Assembly (NCBI GenBank): GCA_032718475.1
Contig: JAUCBJ010008953.1
Location: 1-64,000, forward strand
Direction: 5' to 3'
DNA: 64,000 nucleotides
DNA from: Nemertoderma westbladi
Lineage: Eukaryota; Xenacoelomorpha; Nemertodermatida; Nemertodermatidae
The notes beneath the pieces were generated by a model that did not search any database, was not told where the DNA came from, and worked only from the letters and a program-made list of their open reading frames with translations. Of the stretch, positions 32,908-44,764 are shown piece after piece (the first letter of the stretch is position 1; every line of letters starts with the position of its first letter). A program made the translations under genes and the position numbers.

Positions 32908-35869
32908 CTTTTAAGGTTTTATAAATTTATCCGGTTAATTTTCCACGCACTTGGCAATTTAAATTGTTTTATCTTTCATAAAGTCAAAGCGCAAAAAAAT
33001 ATAATGAAAAAAGTTACGACAATTTAAATAGTTACGGTTAAAGTAGTAAAGTCATTCATAATAAATGCAGGCTGGTGATATTAAACATTCACATTCACAT
33101 CGAATAAAATTATAGCACAGATCCGGTATAGTAAATACCAGAACTTTAATAATATTATGATGCAACATGTGTTTGATGTGCTGTTTTTTTTAAAGCACCA
33201 TGTGGTATTGTCAATATAGGAAAATCATTCCTAGATATACTGCAATCACAACAGTAGAATGGAATACATAATATTAGACGTAAGTAATAGTTAAGTAATA
33301 ATGTGAATTAGTAAGTAGTAATATACAATACAAATACTTATAAAAACAAATATTCCGAATTGGCGCAATTAACATAAATGGTGGTACAATAAAATATTCA
33401 TATAATTATTTACTAGAGCTGCTTACGAGCTTTGAAACAATACTTTACTTCGCTCGCTTAATAATTTCGTGCAGGCAATGCAGTACTTATAGTGACACTT
33501 TATTTCTAGGGTGAAAATAATTAATTAACTGACTATAAAGCGCCATTTTGTTTTACAACTTGTTTCACTTTTATCCCTTGAAGGAATTTATACATAAAAT
33601 GCCTCGTCTTTTTGGTGATACAAACCTCCATCGGACCAGCAGGGCCATTTCTTCTGCCCGTCGACATACCCCAATGCTCTCGCCAAGGACTGCAACTCTG
33701 ATCCACCTACGCCGAGAAACATTGGCGATTCGAACTGTTTAGACCCTAACGCTGTATATAATAATTAATAGTCCGAAATACAAACAAGCGTTTGTTAACA
33801 AAATATGGAACCATGAAAAAAAAACAATTGTATGTAAATAGATACGTCGTCGTATAATGAAATTGATAAGTCTTATAAAAACAACAAATAAAATATAATA
33901 AATAGTTAATTAATTTTTAAATATGCCAGAGATTATGCTTCAGAACCGCTTATATTGGTGCGCACCTCGAACAAAGTGTTTAGTTAAGACATATATAAAA
34001 ATGTAATTATTATTAGTATTATTTCAGACATAGCTTATTGAGTTGCCTATCTTGCGTATTTGCATCTTTGAAATAATTTTGTTAGTAAGAAGCACATTTT
34101 GTAATATTAATTTATTTTTTTATACCGGAGCTATTTGTAGTACACGGAATTAACCTGAGTTACTGCGATGTAGACCATGTAACAATGTCATTCTACCGCT
34201 GTAGTGAAATGATCCGCGCTATACAGTTATATAAATAGTTAACAAACTTTGCTGAGAGATCAGTTTCAAATTGAAATTAAATTAAATCAATTCTAGACAA
34301 AAAAAAAAACGACGGAAATCGAATGCAACATTGGGTGTTGTTTCATCTAAAAGGGACAGCGTGTCTTTAAATAGTTGCATAAGCAAGGATATTAATAATA
34401 CTTTGCAGTGTAACCTAAGCTCTTAAATGTAGAACATACAGAAACAATAAACCAGATTTATATACTAAATTAATAATTAACCATCACACTAAAACCAGAT
34501 AATACTCCCATTTATGATACGAAAAAATCTTAATATCGCGAGACTTTCTAACTTTGGACTTTAGTTCAAATAAATGAGAGGATTGTGGAGATTTAAATTC
34601 TTAAATAAAAAGTTAGGAAATACATTGAATTTTAGCACTGTCAAACTGCCCTGGAAAGCTGCCCTGCGCGTTTTGCTGCAAAAAAAATAAAAGGACAAAT
34701 ATATAAACAATAATTATAGAAGGAATATAATCAAATAAAAAAAACATTTGTACAGAAAACCCAGTAATGAGTATAGTTACGGGATGAGAAAGCGAACAGC
34801 AACATTATAAAAAGATTACTGCATTAACCCTCAATGAGAGAACGTTAACGTTGGTGGGAGGGCGTTGTCTACGGGCGTTAACTAAACCTCCTAGCGCTGA
34901 AGCCCAACAATAATTACGACACGCTGAAGGGAAACTTATCCAAACGGTATATAGAATCACAGATTCACGTCCGAGCATACAGCACGGGAATATAATCGAG
35001 AAGAAGCCGTAAACAGCCTGTTCGCAGTCGCGTAAACATGGACGGCGCTTAACCTTAGAAATGGAGGCGCGCTATACATATATACCTTCTCGGAGCAACG
35101 TTCATACATCAATTATTTTATAAAAAAAAGCAGAAAGAAAAAATTAATTGAAGGCAGAAGGAAAGCAAACGCACACGATTAGGTGATCATTGGAGGTAAA
35201 AGATGGCGAATAGTCGAATTATGAAGGTTCACGTGAATTTACCTTACTAACCTTAGGTATCATTGTACCTTTAAAATACTAATAACACGAATTTTCACGA
35301 CTTATTTACAGTGAGGTCCACCCAGAACTGCCACAACGGCAACTGGTACTCATTCCGCAACCATTTACAACTAACTACAAAGCAGATGAGACATTGCCAG
35401 TCCATTATGCCCAATGTGGCCGAAATAAAAATCTCCCATTCCACCTGCACGGCTCGAAACCACGATCTCTGGAGACAGAAATGGGATTCCATTGATTAAA
35501 CCACAACCACGAGCCTGCTTGTGTAACGATGAGTAGTTAGTTATGAGGGGTTACACACATAGGTTCCTATTCAATCACAATAAGTTTGACGAAAGCATAT
35601 AACTACAGTGTAGAACAATCCAATCCATGAAACGTTACATTACGAAACATTACGCCTTGATTTAATGATACGGAAAGGGGAAGGGCCCAGGAGAGTGTTG
35701 GAGCTAAGTGCACCCCCAAGTTTAGAGATAGTTATTTGAGAAACACGGCCAAGTGCAGTAACATCGTCATTATATCATTATACATCTGGAAATTAATGGC
35801 GGGCATTCCACTAAGGATAGAAATCCATGATGAGGGCGTGCCCTTAGAGAAAAAGAAAAAAATAGGATC

Positions 35870-36373
35870 GCCCTCAGAGGGAGAACAGGGTTGCCTCCGC
35901 ACTGGAACGCCCTCAGAGGGAGAACAGGGTTGCCTCCGCACTGGAACGCCCTCAGAGGGAGAACAGGGTGGCCTCCGCACTGGAACGCCCTCAGAGGGAG
36001 AACAGGGTTGCCTCCGCACTGGAACGTCCTCAGAGAGAGAACAGGGTTACCCCCGCACTGGAACGCCCTCAGAGGGAGAACAGGGTTGCCCCCGCACTGG
36101 AACGCCCTCAGAGGGAGAACAGGGTTGCTCCCGCACTGGAACGCCCTCAGAGGGAGAACAGGGTTGCCTCCGCACTGGAACGCCCTCAGAGGGAGAACAG
36201 GGTTGCCTCCGCACTGGAACGCCCTCAGAGGGAGAACAGGGTTGCCTCCGCACTGGAACGCCTTCAGAGGGAGAACCGGGTTGCCTCCGCACTGGAACGC
36301 CTTCAGAGGGAGAACCGGGTTGCTCCCGCACTGGAACGCCCTCAGAGGGAGAACAGGGTTACCCCCGCACTGA
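35870..36373. repeat. 39-bp tandem repeat, about 13 copies
   Basis: The unit is CCTCAGAGGGAGAACAGGGT + TGCCTCCGCACTGGAACGC. Its GC content is far above the surroundings. Thirty-nine is a multiple of three, so several frames stay open, including a 221-codon plus-strand frame (35736-36401) repeating PSEGEQGCLRTGT. I treat that frame as an artefact, because every frame is open and there is no homology. Confidence 0.93.
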
Positions 36374-37497
36374 TGTTGGCCAGAATGAATCCTTTGTTTA
36401 GTTTAGCAAGAGATTGCTCTTCTTGCTAATAACAAGAAGACAAAAAAAGGCGGCAGCCTCTTCTAAACTGTTTAATAATTTTTAAGTTCCCTCCAATGTC
36501 TCCGACAGAACACCAATGTAAAAGTCAGAAGAATATGTAACTTGTGTTTCGTGGTTAAATCAAATAGAATGAATCAACATGGGCCACATCGATCATATTG
36601 CAGCACATTACAATTACAATAGTTATTAAAATCAATTTTCGGGAAATTGAAAAGTACATTGTCTTCAGCACACAAGAATAATTATATCATTATTACGAAA
36701 AGTGAAGACGGGCTTACACTGAAAAAGAAAAGCTTCAAAGTAAAATATCTGTGATAATATTGAGTCTTGATGATGAGTAAAATATAGACCTGGAAATAAT
36801 ATTCCGATACCTTGTATGTCCGCAATTTACCTCCTCATGGCCTCCCATCTGCCAATACCATCATCTACCGCCACTGTGCTCAACCCTACAGTACTTGGAC
36901 GTCTTTAAACACTCGCTATAAGTTTTTTAATTACAGTTTTTTTGATTTGTTGATTGATTACATATCTGAAAAGTTTCAGCTTGAACGGATTGAAAGCAAA
37001 GAAATGGCAGGACATATTTTAATGTTTAGATATATAGCCCTCTAGCAGGATACTATTGAACTGATTTCTAAAAGTCTCTATAAAATTGATGTCTACAATT
37101 TTTTAACTCGACAGCTTTAAATCCGACAAGGTTATTAGCATGTCAAAATCGTAACGACGACGTCAACTATTTTACATTATTGACCCACCCACTAACAGAT
37201 TCACTTCGCTAAGGCTCCGCCAAATTGATGGCTCGCCCCACAATAGCTAATTGATTACTTTTGCTTGCTTGTTTGCCAATATAATTCAAATTTAATGTAA
37301 AATTGCGATAGTTAATCCGACACTTCTAAAAGCTACTCTGTTACTGTAATGATAATATAAACATGCAAAGGTGTCCAGAAAATGCATCACTACACACCAA
37401 AGAATCAATGTAAAACCAGTCAATATGGCCAAGAGATTTCGACTCCAATTCGAACTGATTTAACCTAAAACCAGTCATATTGCCAAGATATTTCGAC

Positions 37498-37641
37498 ATA
37501 CTCCAATTCAAACTGATTTACTCCAATTCAAACTGATTTACTCCAATTCAAACTGATTTACTCCAATTCACACTGATTTACTCCAATTCAAACTGATTTA
37601 CTCCAATTCAAACTGATTTACTCCAAATCAAACTGATTTAA
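37498..37641. repeat. 20-bp tandem repeat CTCCAATTCAAACTGATTTA, about 7 copies
   Basis: The copies are near-perfect. Two longer diverged units (about 65 bp, with CCAGTCATATTGCCAAGATA TTTCGAC) precede it at 37410-37497, so the short repeat seems to have expanded from their end. Confidence 0.92.
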
Positions 37642-38032
37642 CATCAAAATTATTTGGTTCGAAAATGAAATGAAACTGGTTTTCAAAATGAAATTTAGCA
37701 TTTTTTGTTTTTCCATTTACCTAGAATATATTTTTATCAAAATTTCAATGGCTGTCTGTCCTTTAGACTGTCAGTCTGTCCATCACTATGTCTCCAAAAC
37801 ATTAGAAAGTCTATCTGGCTAAAATATTTCCTTAATGGGTTTCTACTTAATTTCCGATGAGGGATTCAAATATGGAGCCATCGTTTATGTCTGTATGGCT
37901 GTGAGTCTGTCCGCCAAAATATAACCTACAGCCTGACAGTCAGATAAACAGTTAAAATCCTCTTTTACGAGAAGACAGTGATTTTTTGAAAATTTGAAAT
38001 AAATTTTTTACAGCGGTATTCTCCTTGAATAA

Positions 38033-38182
38033 TTGTTGGACGGATCCAAGAATTGGATGTCCTTATTTTGGACGGATCAAAGAATTGGACGTTGGACGGA
38101 TCCAAGAATTGGATGTCCTTATTTTGGACGGATCAAAGAATTGGAAGTTGGACGGATCCAAGAATTGGATGTCCTTATTTTC
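38033..38182. repeat. 56-bp tandem repeat, about 2.5 copies
   Basis: The unit combines GTTGGACGGATCCAAGAATT, GGATGTCCTTATTTTGGACG and GATCAAAGAATTGGA. Each unit is itself built of two half-units beginning TTGGACGGATC.AAGAATTGG, so the present repeat is a duplication of a duplicated word. Confidence 0.9.
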
Positions 38183-39374
38183 TCACACGTGTTTGTTTGT
38201 TTGTGTGTTTGTTTGTACACACAACTTCTTGCACTTAATGTTGATGGAATTGGATGAAACTTTCTTTGATGAGGTTCATTATCGGACCTAGTTGTGAATG
38301 CAAGGTTTTGGTTGCGAGGGAACTGTTGGTTGCCTAATAATAGTGAAATTAATTCTAGAATGACCGATCATAATCGTAGAATTCACTCAATCAAAATACT
38401 GTTGACACCCCATATGTAGCATCTATTGGACATGCTTTCTGCAACATTTCGCTTTATTTCGTTTAGAATTGTAGGAGAAGATACATTTCTTACTAACAGT
38501 GTTTTTAAAAAATACAATATACTATACTCCTATTGTGTACTTTGCCTAATGTTTCGCTTTGCGTTTTTCGTTATTAGGCTGCCCTGCATAGGCGCGTAAA
38601 TTATTACAACAATATTGATAGCAATGGATCCGTCCATTATTGCCAGCTCTCGCTGCAAGCTTGTCTTTAAATATTTCTAAACTTTTTTCATTGATAAAAT
38701 AAGTTTTAGTTAAAGGAAGGGGAGAAATAAGTACCCAAAAGTTAGACAGACAAGAGACGCGGTTAGTCGCGCACCTGAAGCTCGTTAACTTCGTGCCATT
38801 CCTCGCATTCTCACACTGCCACTGTGGGAGTCACACATATACCACAAATATACCATCGGTAAACTGCACGCCCTGGAATATAGTGTCTAAATTCAGGCAT
38901 ACCCCCCCCCCCCCCCCCCCCCCTTTCATTAATCTAGAAAGCTCAATGATATCGCAAGATAGTTGAAACAGAGCTCAGTGGTTCGTGTTACCTTTCAAAC
39001 TTTAGCTACACGCACTTGAAAAAGTTTATCCTGCCACCATTACCGCATTGTACCCATTGCGTTAGAAAGCGCAAATTTACTTTAAAGTTAAAAAAAACCA
39101 ACTGAAGATCAGTTTAGAAAATATAGGTTCCACAAAACCATGATTAGCTAATGTAAATACATTCTTAAAAAACAATGTACTGTAGAGCATAGCTGACACC
39201 AAAGAGAAGTGCTGCGAAATAAAGTACCGCAAGAATGAAAGTGGCTCAGATGTATTTTGGGCGGTACATATAGCTTTAATTAAATTAATTTACAAACAAA
39301 GTTAGATCAGGCATTCATTCACAACGAACACAGATAACGAAAATATGCATGCATTTAAAAGAAGATTGCTTTAC

Positions 39375-39464
39375 CCATAGATCCTATTGGTGGATTGTTT
39401 GTGGTGTTCTGTTGCTGATGTTTCAATGCTGCCGCTAAGCCAGCAATATTGTTGAGATTTAGCC
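39375..39464 (-). CDS. CELF: CELF exon: linker with LNNIAGLAAAL, 90 bp
   Basis: The acceptor is TTTTTTTATATAG|GGCT and the donor is CTATGG|GTAAAG. In phase 1 it reads (G)LNLNNIAGLAAALKHQQQNT and TNNPPIGSM. The helix-prone LNNIAGLAAAL is similar to the 'GLNNINALAGMAAL' segment of the vertebrate CELF1/2 divergent domain. It is a symmetric phase-1 exon. Confidence 0.85.
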
Positions 39465-39669
39465 CTATATAAAAAAAATAATTACATTTTTTTATAATGC
39501 AAAAAATTTAATGATTTGTTTATAAGATACATTTGTAATGCAAAAACATATAAATATATTCACAGGAACAGCCCCCCCCCCCCCATCCCCACACACAAAC
39601 ACCTGTCGCATGGTCTCCTGGGAAAATACAAAAGATTGGGACATGGACACCATGCACTAGTGGAAAATG

Positions 39670-39931
39670 CAGATAGGGGGGGGGGGAACTGGACGCAATA
39701 AAAATTCATCCCTCTCCAGGGGAAATTGGACGCAAATAACAGATGATTACTCTCAAAAATAAAACTGTAACCTTTTCTATTGTATTTCTTATTGTTTTGG
39801 TTAAAATAACGTGCCACTATGTAACCGGCTCCTTTCCCTAAATTGAGAATTTAACATTGAGGCGGGATATTAATTCGCCAAGGCGGGTTTTGCGTCCAGT
39901 TCCCCCCCCCCCCCCCCCCCCCCCCTGTCTC
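39670..39931 (+). mobile_element. Poly-G MITE, intact reference copy with perfect 8-bp duplication
   Basis: This is the best copy of the family (262 bp). It starts CAGATAGG followed by Gs and AACTGGACGCAATAAAAATT, and ends GGGTTTTGCGTCCAGTT + about 23 C + TGTCTC. GGAAAATG flanks it on both sides (39662-39669 and 39932-39939). An 8-bp target duplication and a CAG-type terminus fit the hAT superfamily. There is no coding capacity; it would need a transposase in trans. Confidence 0.9.
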
Positions 39932-40644
39932 GGAAAATGGGATCTAAAGAAGCGCTCACTACTTGGAATATAATATATTCAGTGCTTGGACGCTGCTGGT
40001 ATCCGATCACAACTTTATCAATAATTGTTAATGTTCAACTTCAAAAATCCTTTTTCAAAATTCGCGTAGTAAAATATATTTTAGGACCAATCCATTTTAT
40101 CTGAAGTCAACCAGATAGAAGAACCGGCAGCCCTGCATCCGCTAACGATACCAGGCCCATTATCTGTAAATTTCTGAAGCTGAGTCGCGCCGGTCAGTTT
40201 GCGCAAAGGATAGGCGATCTTGCAAAGGGCCAGCTTCGGTTTGTGTACCAAACATCAAAATTGCGCCGCCTTCGACTTGGAAGTCGCTCCCTTATCTAAG
40301 AAATACCCTTAATCCAGCCACCGATTACAGTACAGCTTCAGAGAATGCATAAACCTAATGAAACTAATGCTGAGTGGAAAATTATCTTCGTTATCTTGGT
40401 CCACAACCCAATACTTGTTTGAACATGTTAGACAGCACCAGGCCGGACCGGCCAATGGTGGGAGCGAACAGGGTAAAAACAATGTGCAGAACCACATGAA
40501 GCACAGCGGCGAACCCAATACACGTTGGAGGATTGGCAGGGGTGAGATGTTTAAATATCGCGAAATGGCACGGCACGGCACCCTATGCTGTCTGCCAAGC
40601 AAAACTTAAACAACGCATTATGTAAGAACACTAAAGTCAGTTTA

Positions 40645-41009
40645 TAATAATAAATGAATTGTTGTGGGGTGAGTGACGGTGAATTAAATATATAATGTAG
40701 ATAGGACAATATGATAATGCTCTCCATAGCGAAAAATATCAACCGGCCCTATTGGGGCTCGAACCCGGTACCTAGGTTTCAAACTTCTGGTTATCATCAG
40801 AAGGTTATCACTTTCCTTTGAGTGATTAGTTGGCCTAAATATGATCTCCCACTCCACAGCGAAATATTCATCCGGTCTGGTAGCTCAGTACAGTCACCCG
40901 GCTGATGATAACCAGAAGTTTGAAACCTAGGTACCGGGTTCGAGCCCCAATAGGGCCGGTTGATATTTTTCGCTATGGAGAGCATTATCATATTGTCCTA
41001 TCTACATTA
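40645..41009. mobile_element. Foldback SINE-like element with tRNA-derived sequence and 13-bp duplication
   Basis: Two arms of about 108-110 bp (40691-40800 and 40899-41009) are near-perfect inverted copies. The plus strand of the right half holds a tRNA-like region from about 40871 to 40956: A-box-like TAGCTCAGTA (40881-40890), B box GGTTCGAGCCC (40937-40947), and partly complementary ends GGTCTGG / TAGGGCC. The left arm repeats the B-box end in inverse. TAAAGTCAGTTTA occurs at 40632-40644 and 41010-41022, an excellent target duplication, so the whole foldback unit probably inserted in one event. Confidence 0.75.
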
Positions 41010-41086
41010 TAAAGTCAGTTTAACATGCAGAAAAGTGACAAAGGCGCCAGTTTGTGGTACTGCTTCCACGTGGCTAATTGCTGTAA

Positions 41087-41617
41087 GGCCGGTGGCAGAC
41101 AGAATACTTCAACTTTCAGCCAGTCACGAACTATCGTCATTCTATTTCGAGCGAAGAACGACTCCTGAATGACTCATGGTATGACCACATTTATAAAAAG
41201 TCGTTATACCGGTACGCAAATTCCCAATTGGGGTGTCGTTTCAGCCTTCCCATAGGGTTATGTTAAATTAATATTGAAAAATTAGTGCCCAGAAGTAAAA
41301 TTTTTACTGGAGACTGTTCCGAAATTTAGTTGATAGTTTCGGTTAGAAAAGCCTGCAATTATGACCCGCAACTTTCCTTTTAAAGGTACCTTAAATGGTG
41401 ACTATCGAAATGAAATATTCGCGAAATTAGGTTAATATGCTAGAATAGGTTGAAACGACACCCCAATTGGTAATATGCTACCGGTACTGGCAGACAGGAC
41501 TATGGTCAGACGGTACCAGTGCAAATAATACCAGTGCTTCCCCACAAATGGTAGTGTTTATTTTTTATACTTGACGGTTGAAGGCTGAAGGTTGAAGTAT
41601 TCTGTCTGCCACCGGCC
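41087..41617. mobile_element. MITE with 35-bp inverted repeats, hosting a second MITE-like pair
   Basis: The left end GGCCGGTGGCAGACAGAATA + CTTCAACTTTCAGCC (from 41087) matches the inverse of the right end (41583-41617) with one mismatch. Inside lies another inverted pair, CCAATTGGGGTGTCGTTTCA at 41224-41243 and its complement at 41451-41470, which may be a nested 247-bp element. No open frame of note and no clear target duplication are present. Confidence 0.75.
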
Positions 41618-41771
41618 CATGTCTCTTCACCTTGGCCCTTCTACTGCAAGTCGAAACCTTCCCGTCAGCTGACTTGTCGTCTGCTGAATTGTCGTCTGTA
41701 TACCAACCGGTAAGGTTGCATTTCACTTTCTTGGCTCTTTTAAATGAATAAAAATGTAACTATTTTAATTG

Positions 41772-41855
41772 CACATTTTTTTCATACTGACAACTATAAA
41801 TGTAGTTGTAGTGTTACACTACAACTACATATAGTTGTCAGAATGAAAAAATGTG
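41772..41855. other. Near-perfect 84-bp palindrome (hairpin)
   Basis: The left arm runs CACATTTTTTTCATACTGAC + AACTATAAATGTAGTTGTAG + TG. After a TTA loop the right arm repeats it in inverse, with only small gaps (one T run shorter, a 2-bp deletion) and one mismatch. The length and tight loop fit a tiny palindromic MITE or a long RNA hairpin. Confidence 0.85.
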
Positions 41856-42722
41856 TAAAGCAAAGCGTAAACAGTCGGCCGAAACCGGAGGCGACCCAAA
41901 GGCGGCTCTTTCGATAGCTGGGGCACTTGTCATTTATAAAATGCACCAGGGGCGATATACAGAAAAGTGGCCAAACTATAGAGTCATTTTTTGTAAAAAA
42001 TAAAGTTTCTCAAAACCCAACATATGATATATATATTCTGAAAGCTCAGAGTCCGTAGAATTCAATGCAAGTATTGGCCGACCTTAAATATGACCTGTGC
42101 AAAAAATATACTTTTTATACTTTTTTTATACAGTTTATGATTTTCTCTCCCGATCTGAGGCTCTTCAAACACACGAATTTGTATAATTGTTTTGTGTCTT
42201 ACAGCTGAGTAACTACAGATTCTGAAAAAAAAATGTCAAGATGTGCCTGTAACAACAATTACCGTTATTCAATTTTTGCCATTGGGGGACATTTTAGTGG
42301 TGTAGTAGAAAATAAAGTGTTCCAGGATCTCATGTATGCAAACTATACATCTGCAGACTATGATGTTTCTTAAAATTTATAGACACATTTTCGAGCTTTC
42401 ATTTGGTATATAACATATTAACTTTTAATGACATCAGATAGAAACTAGAGCTCCTTATAAATAACTGCGCCTAATCATTTTTTTTTCAAAAAATCACGTT
42501 TTCCGTGGTTTTTGACGATATCAAGTTTGTTTATTTATGTAAACCTCCCTCGCTGCGTTCGCTCGGTACATAAATAAACTCGGGTCATAACGCTGCAAAG
42601 TGCTACTTTGCACACAATGATGTAAATAGTTATTACCACAAACGGCACCTATAATGGGGAAGAAATGTTGTTGAATAAAACGAGCCAGTAATCTTGAGTC
42701 TTAGGAATATAATAATAATAAA

Positions 42723-43335
42723 CCCTGGACCGAATGTAACACACCTGGACCGAATGTAACACACCTGGACCGAATGTAACACACCTGGACAGAATGTAAC
42801 ACACCTGGACCGAATGCAACACACCTGGACCGAATGCAACACACCTGGACCGAATGCAACACACCTGGACCGAATGCAACACACCTGGACCGAATGCAAC
42901 ACACCTGGACCGAATGCAACACACCTGGACCGAATGCAACACACCTGGTCCGAATGCAACATACCTGGACCGAATGCAACACACCTGGACCGAATGCAAC
43001 ACACCTGGACCGAATGTAACACACCTGGACCGAATGTAACACAACTGGACCGAATGCAACACACCTGGACCGAATGCAACACACCTGGACGGAATGCAAC
43101 ACACCTGGACCGAATGCAACACACCCGGACCGAATGCAACACACCTGGACCGAATGTGACACACCTGGACCGAATGCAACACACCTGGACCGAATGCAAC
43201 ACACCTGGACCGAATGCAACACACCTGGACCGAATGTAACACACCTGGACCGAATGCAACACACCAGGACCGAATGCAACACACCTGGACCGAATGCAAC
43301 ACACCTGGACCGAATGCAACACACCTGGACCGATT
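42723..43335. repeat. 20-bp tandem repeat ACCGAATGCAACACACCTGG, about 30 copies
   Basis: The period is a strict 20 bp, with variants TGTAAC (clustered at both the start and 43010-43060), GTCC, CGGAC and ACCAGG. Because no stop arises in any phase, long open frames appear on both strands; these are artefacts. Confidence 0.96.
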
Positions 43336-43655
43336 GCAATCAAACAAACATGTTTATTCAGGTTTAGTATATTATAATGTTAATTGTTTTATTCCAACAT
43401 TACTTTAGTCATTGACTATTGAAAGTACCTTAGTTGCAGCCCCTTAAATATCGGCGAGAATAAAGGAACGGAGATTACAATTACATTAAGGTGTCATGAG
43501 GTAAACGTCGTCGATTTAATGTAAGTAAACTAACTGGAAGAAATATGCAATTATGGAAATTTTTCAGCAAAGACGATGGTGTTCTTCCGACCCTCGGGGC
43601 TATATTACACTCATACATACTTTCATATTTTGGGTTGTACAGCAGTCCGCATTGG

Positions 43656-43880
43656 GGGGGGGGGGGGAGGAGAGATTTTGACGCTACAAAAATTCATCCC
43701 TCGCCAGTCCAGGGGAAAATCGACGCAAATAACAACTGATTACTCTCAAAAATATAACTGTAACCTGTTCTATTGAATTAAGTATATTGTTTTGGTTAGA
43801 AATCGCGCCACTGTAACCTGCTCCTTTCCCTAAATTGAGAATTGAAATTTAACATTGAGGCGGGATATTAATTACCACCA
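43656..43880 (+). mobile_element. Poly-G MITE, 3'-truncated copy
   Basis: The copy begins with a G run (43655-43668), then diverges slightly at the GGACGCAA box (TTTTGACGCTACAAAAATTC). The interior is canonical through CCTTTCCCTAAATTGAGAAT and GAGGCGGGATATTAATT, then it stops before the right inverted repeat. No target duplication remains. Confidence 0.75.
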
Positions 43881-44764
43881 ATAAATGTCGCTTACAAATA
43901 ATATATTATATTTGAGTTATCAATTTATTACGAACATTAAATATCTAATAATAATAAACAATTATTAAATTAATAATAAAAGTATCTACTACTACAGCTT
44001 ATTGAAATAAGAGCACCAAATAAACGCATGTTACAATGCAAAAAATACTAAACAGTGTCGAACGTGAGACAAAAACCCAATTAATTTACAATTAAATCAA
44101 ACTGCATAGATTGTGACTTGGACACCAATATACACCTCTAATATAAATCAATAATGTATATTCAATACGAATATTTAAAAAGACAAGTGGGAAATTTAAG
44201 TAATCATTATTTACACGTTGAGCAACATGTCAGTAAAATTACCTAGATGTTTAACTAACTTCCTGAAGTTGAACCAAAACAATAAACCAAAGTCAATAAG
44301 AGAAGATGTTAGTTTTATATTTGCGTCGCTCTCCCCAGGATAGGGATGAATTTCGGTTTCGTCAAGTATGTGCCATTTTACAAGAACCAAAGGTAAAATG
44401 GTTCCACTTCAGTCACAAACTGAAACAAATTAGTGTTAATTATCGCTCAACCTATCGTTGTACGATATATTTGCACAAAAGAAGATAATAAAAATATATT
44501 ACACTTTATTGTACTGATTCAAAAACCTGAAACAATCCTTCAGTATTATGCGACATAGGCGCTGCTTCGAGCTATCGTTTATTGTGTAAAACTCAGTTTA
44601 CGAGCAAAAAAACCAACGAGTACGTCGTCACTTCGACCAAAAAAATTACGCTTCCGAATAATGCGGGGCTGAATTATTAATTTCTCGCAGATCAAATTGG
44701 ATATGGCCAATGGTGATGCCAATAGGCCAATGGTGATGTCAGCCAATTGTGAATAGATATAATC

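Larger units (their letters stand above)
28696..39374 (-). other. CELF intron (10.7 kb) hosting RFK
   Basis: Besides RFK, the divergent MITE, and the minisatellites at 30808, 35870, 37498 and 38033, I recognise an inverted dispersed-repeat fragment at 36900-37250 and a run of about 21 C at 38903-38923. The stretches 28700-29400, 32910-35860 and 38180-39370 contain no supported gene. The two-strand open frames at 35295-35499 are unrecognised. Confidence 0.55.

Noticed and set aside
35295-35499. Two overlapping opposite-strand frames of about 60 codons, possibly an exon
   Set aside because: No family resemblance to CELF or other proteins, and no consistent phase-1 splice borders on the minus strand.
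35736-36401. 221-codon plus-strand frame with PSEGEQGCLRTGT repeats as a possible repeat-rich protein
   Set aside because: The 39-bp repeat keeps several frames on both strands open, the non-repeat ends show no family resemblance, and it lies in a CELF intron on the opposite strand.
42633-43408. Open frames of CIRSRCVAFGPGVLHSVQV and MQHTWTECNTPGPNATHLDR type
   Set aside because: Translations of the 20-bp repeat in all frames and both strands.
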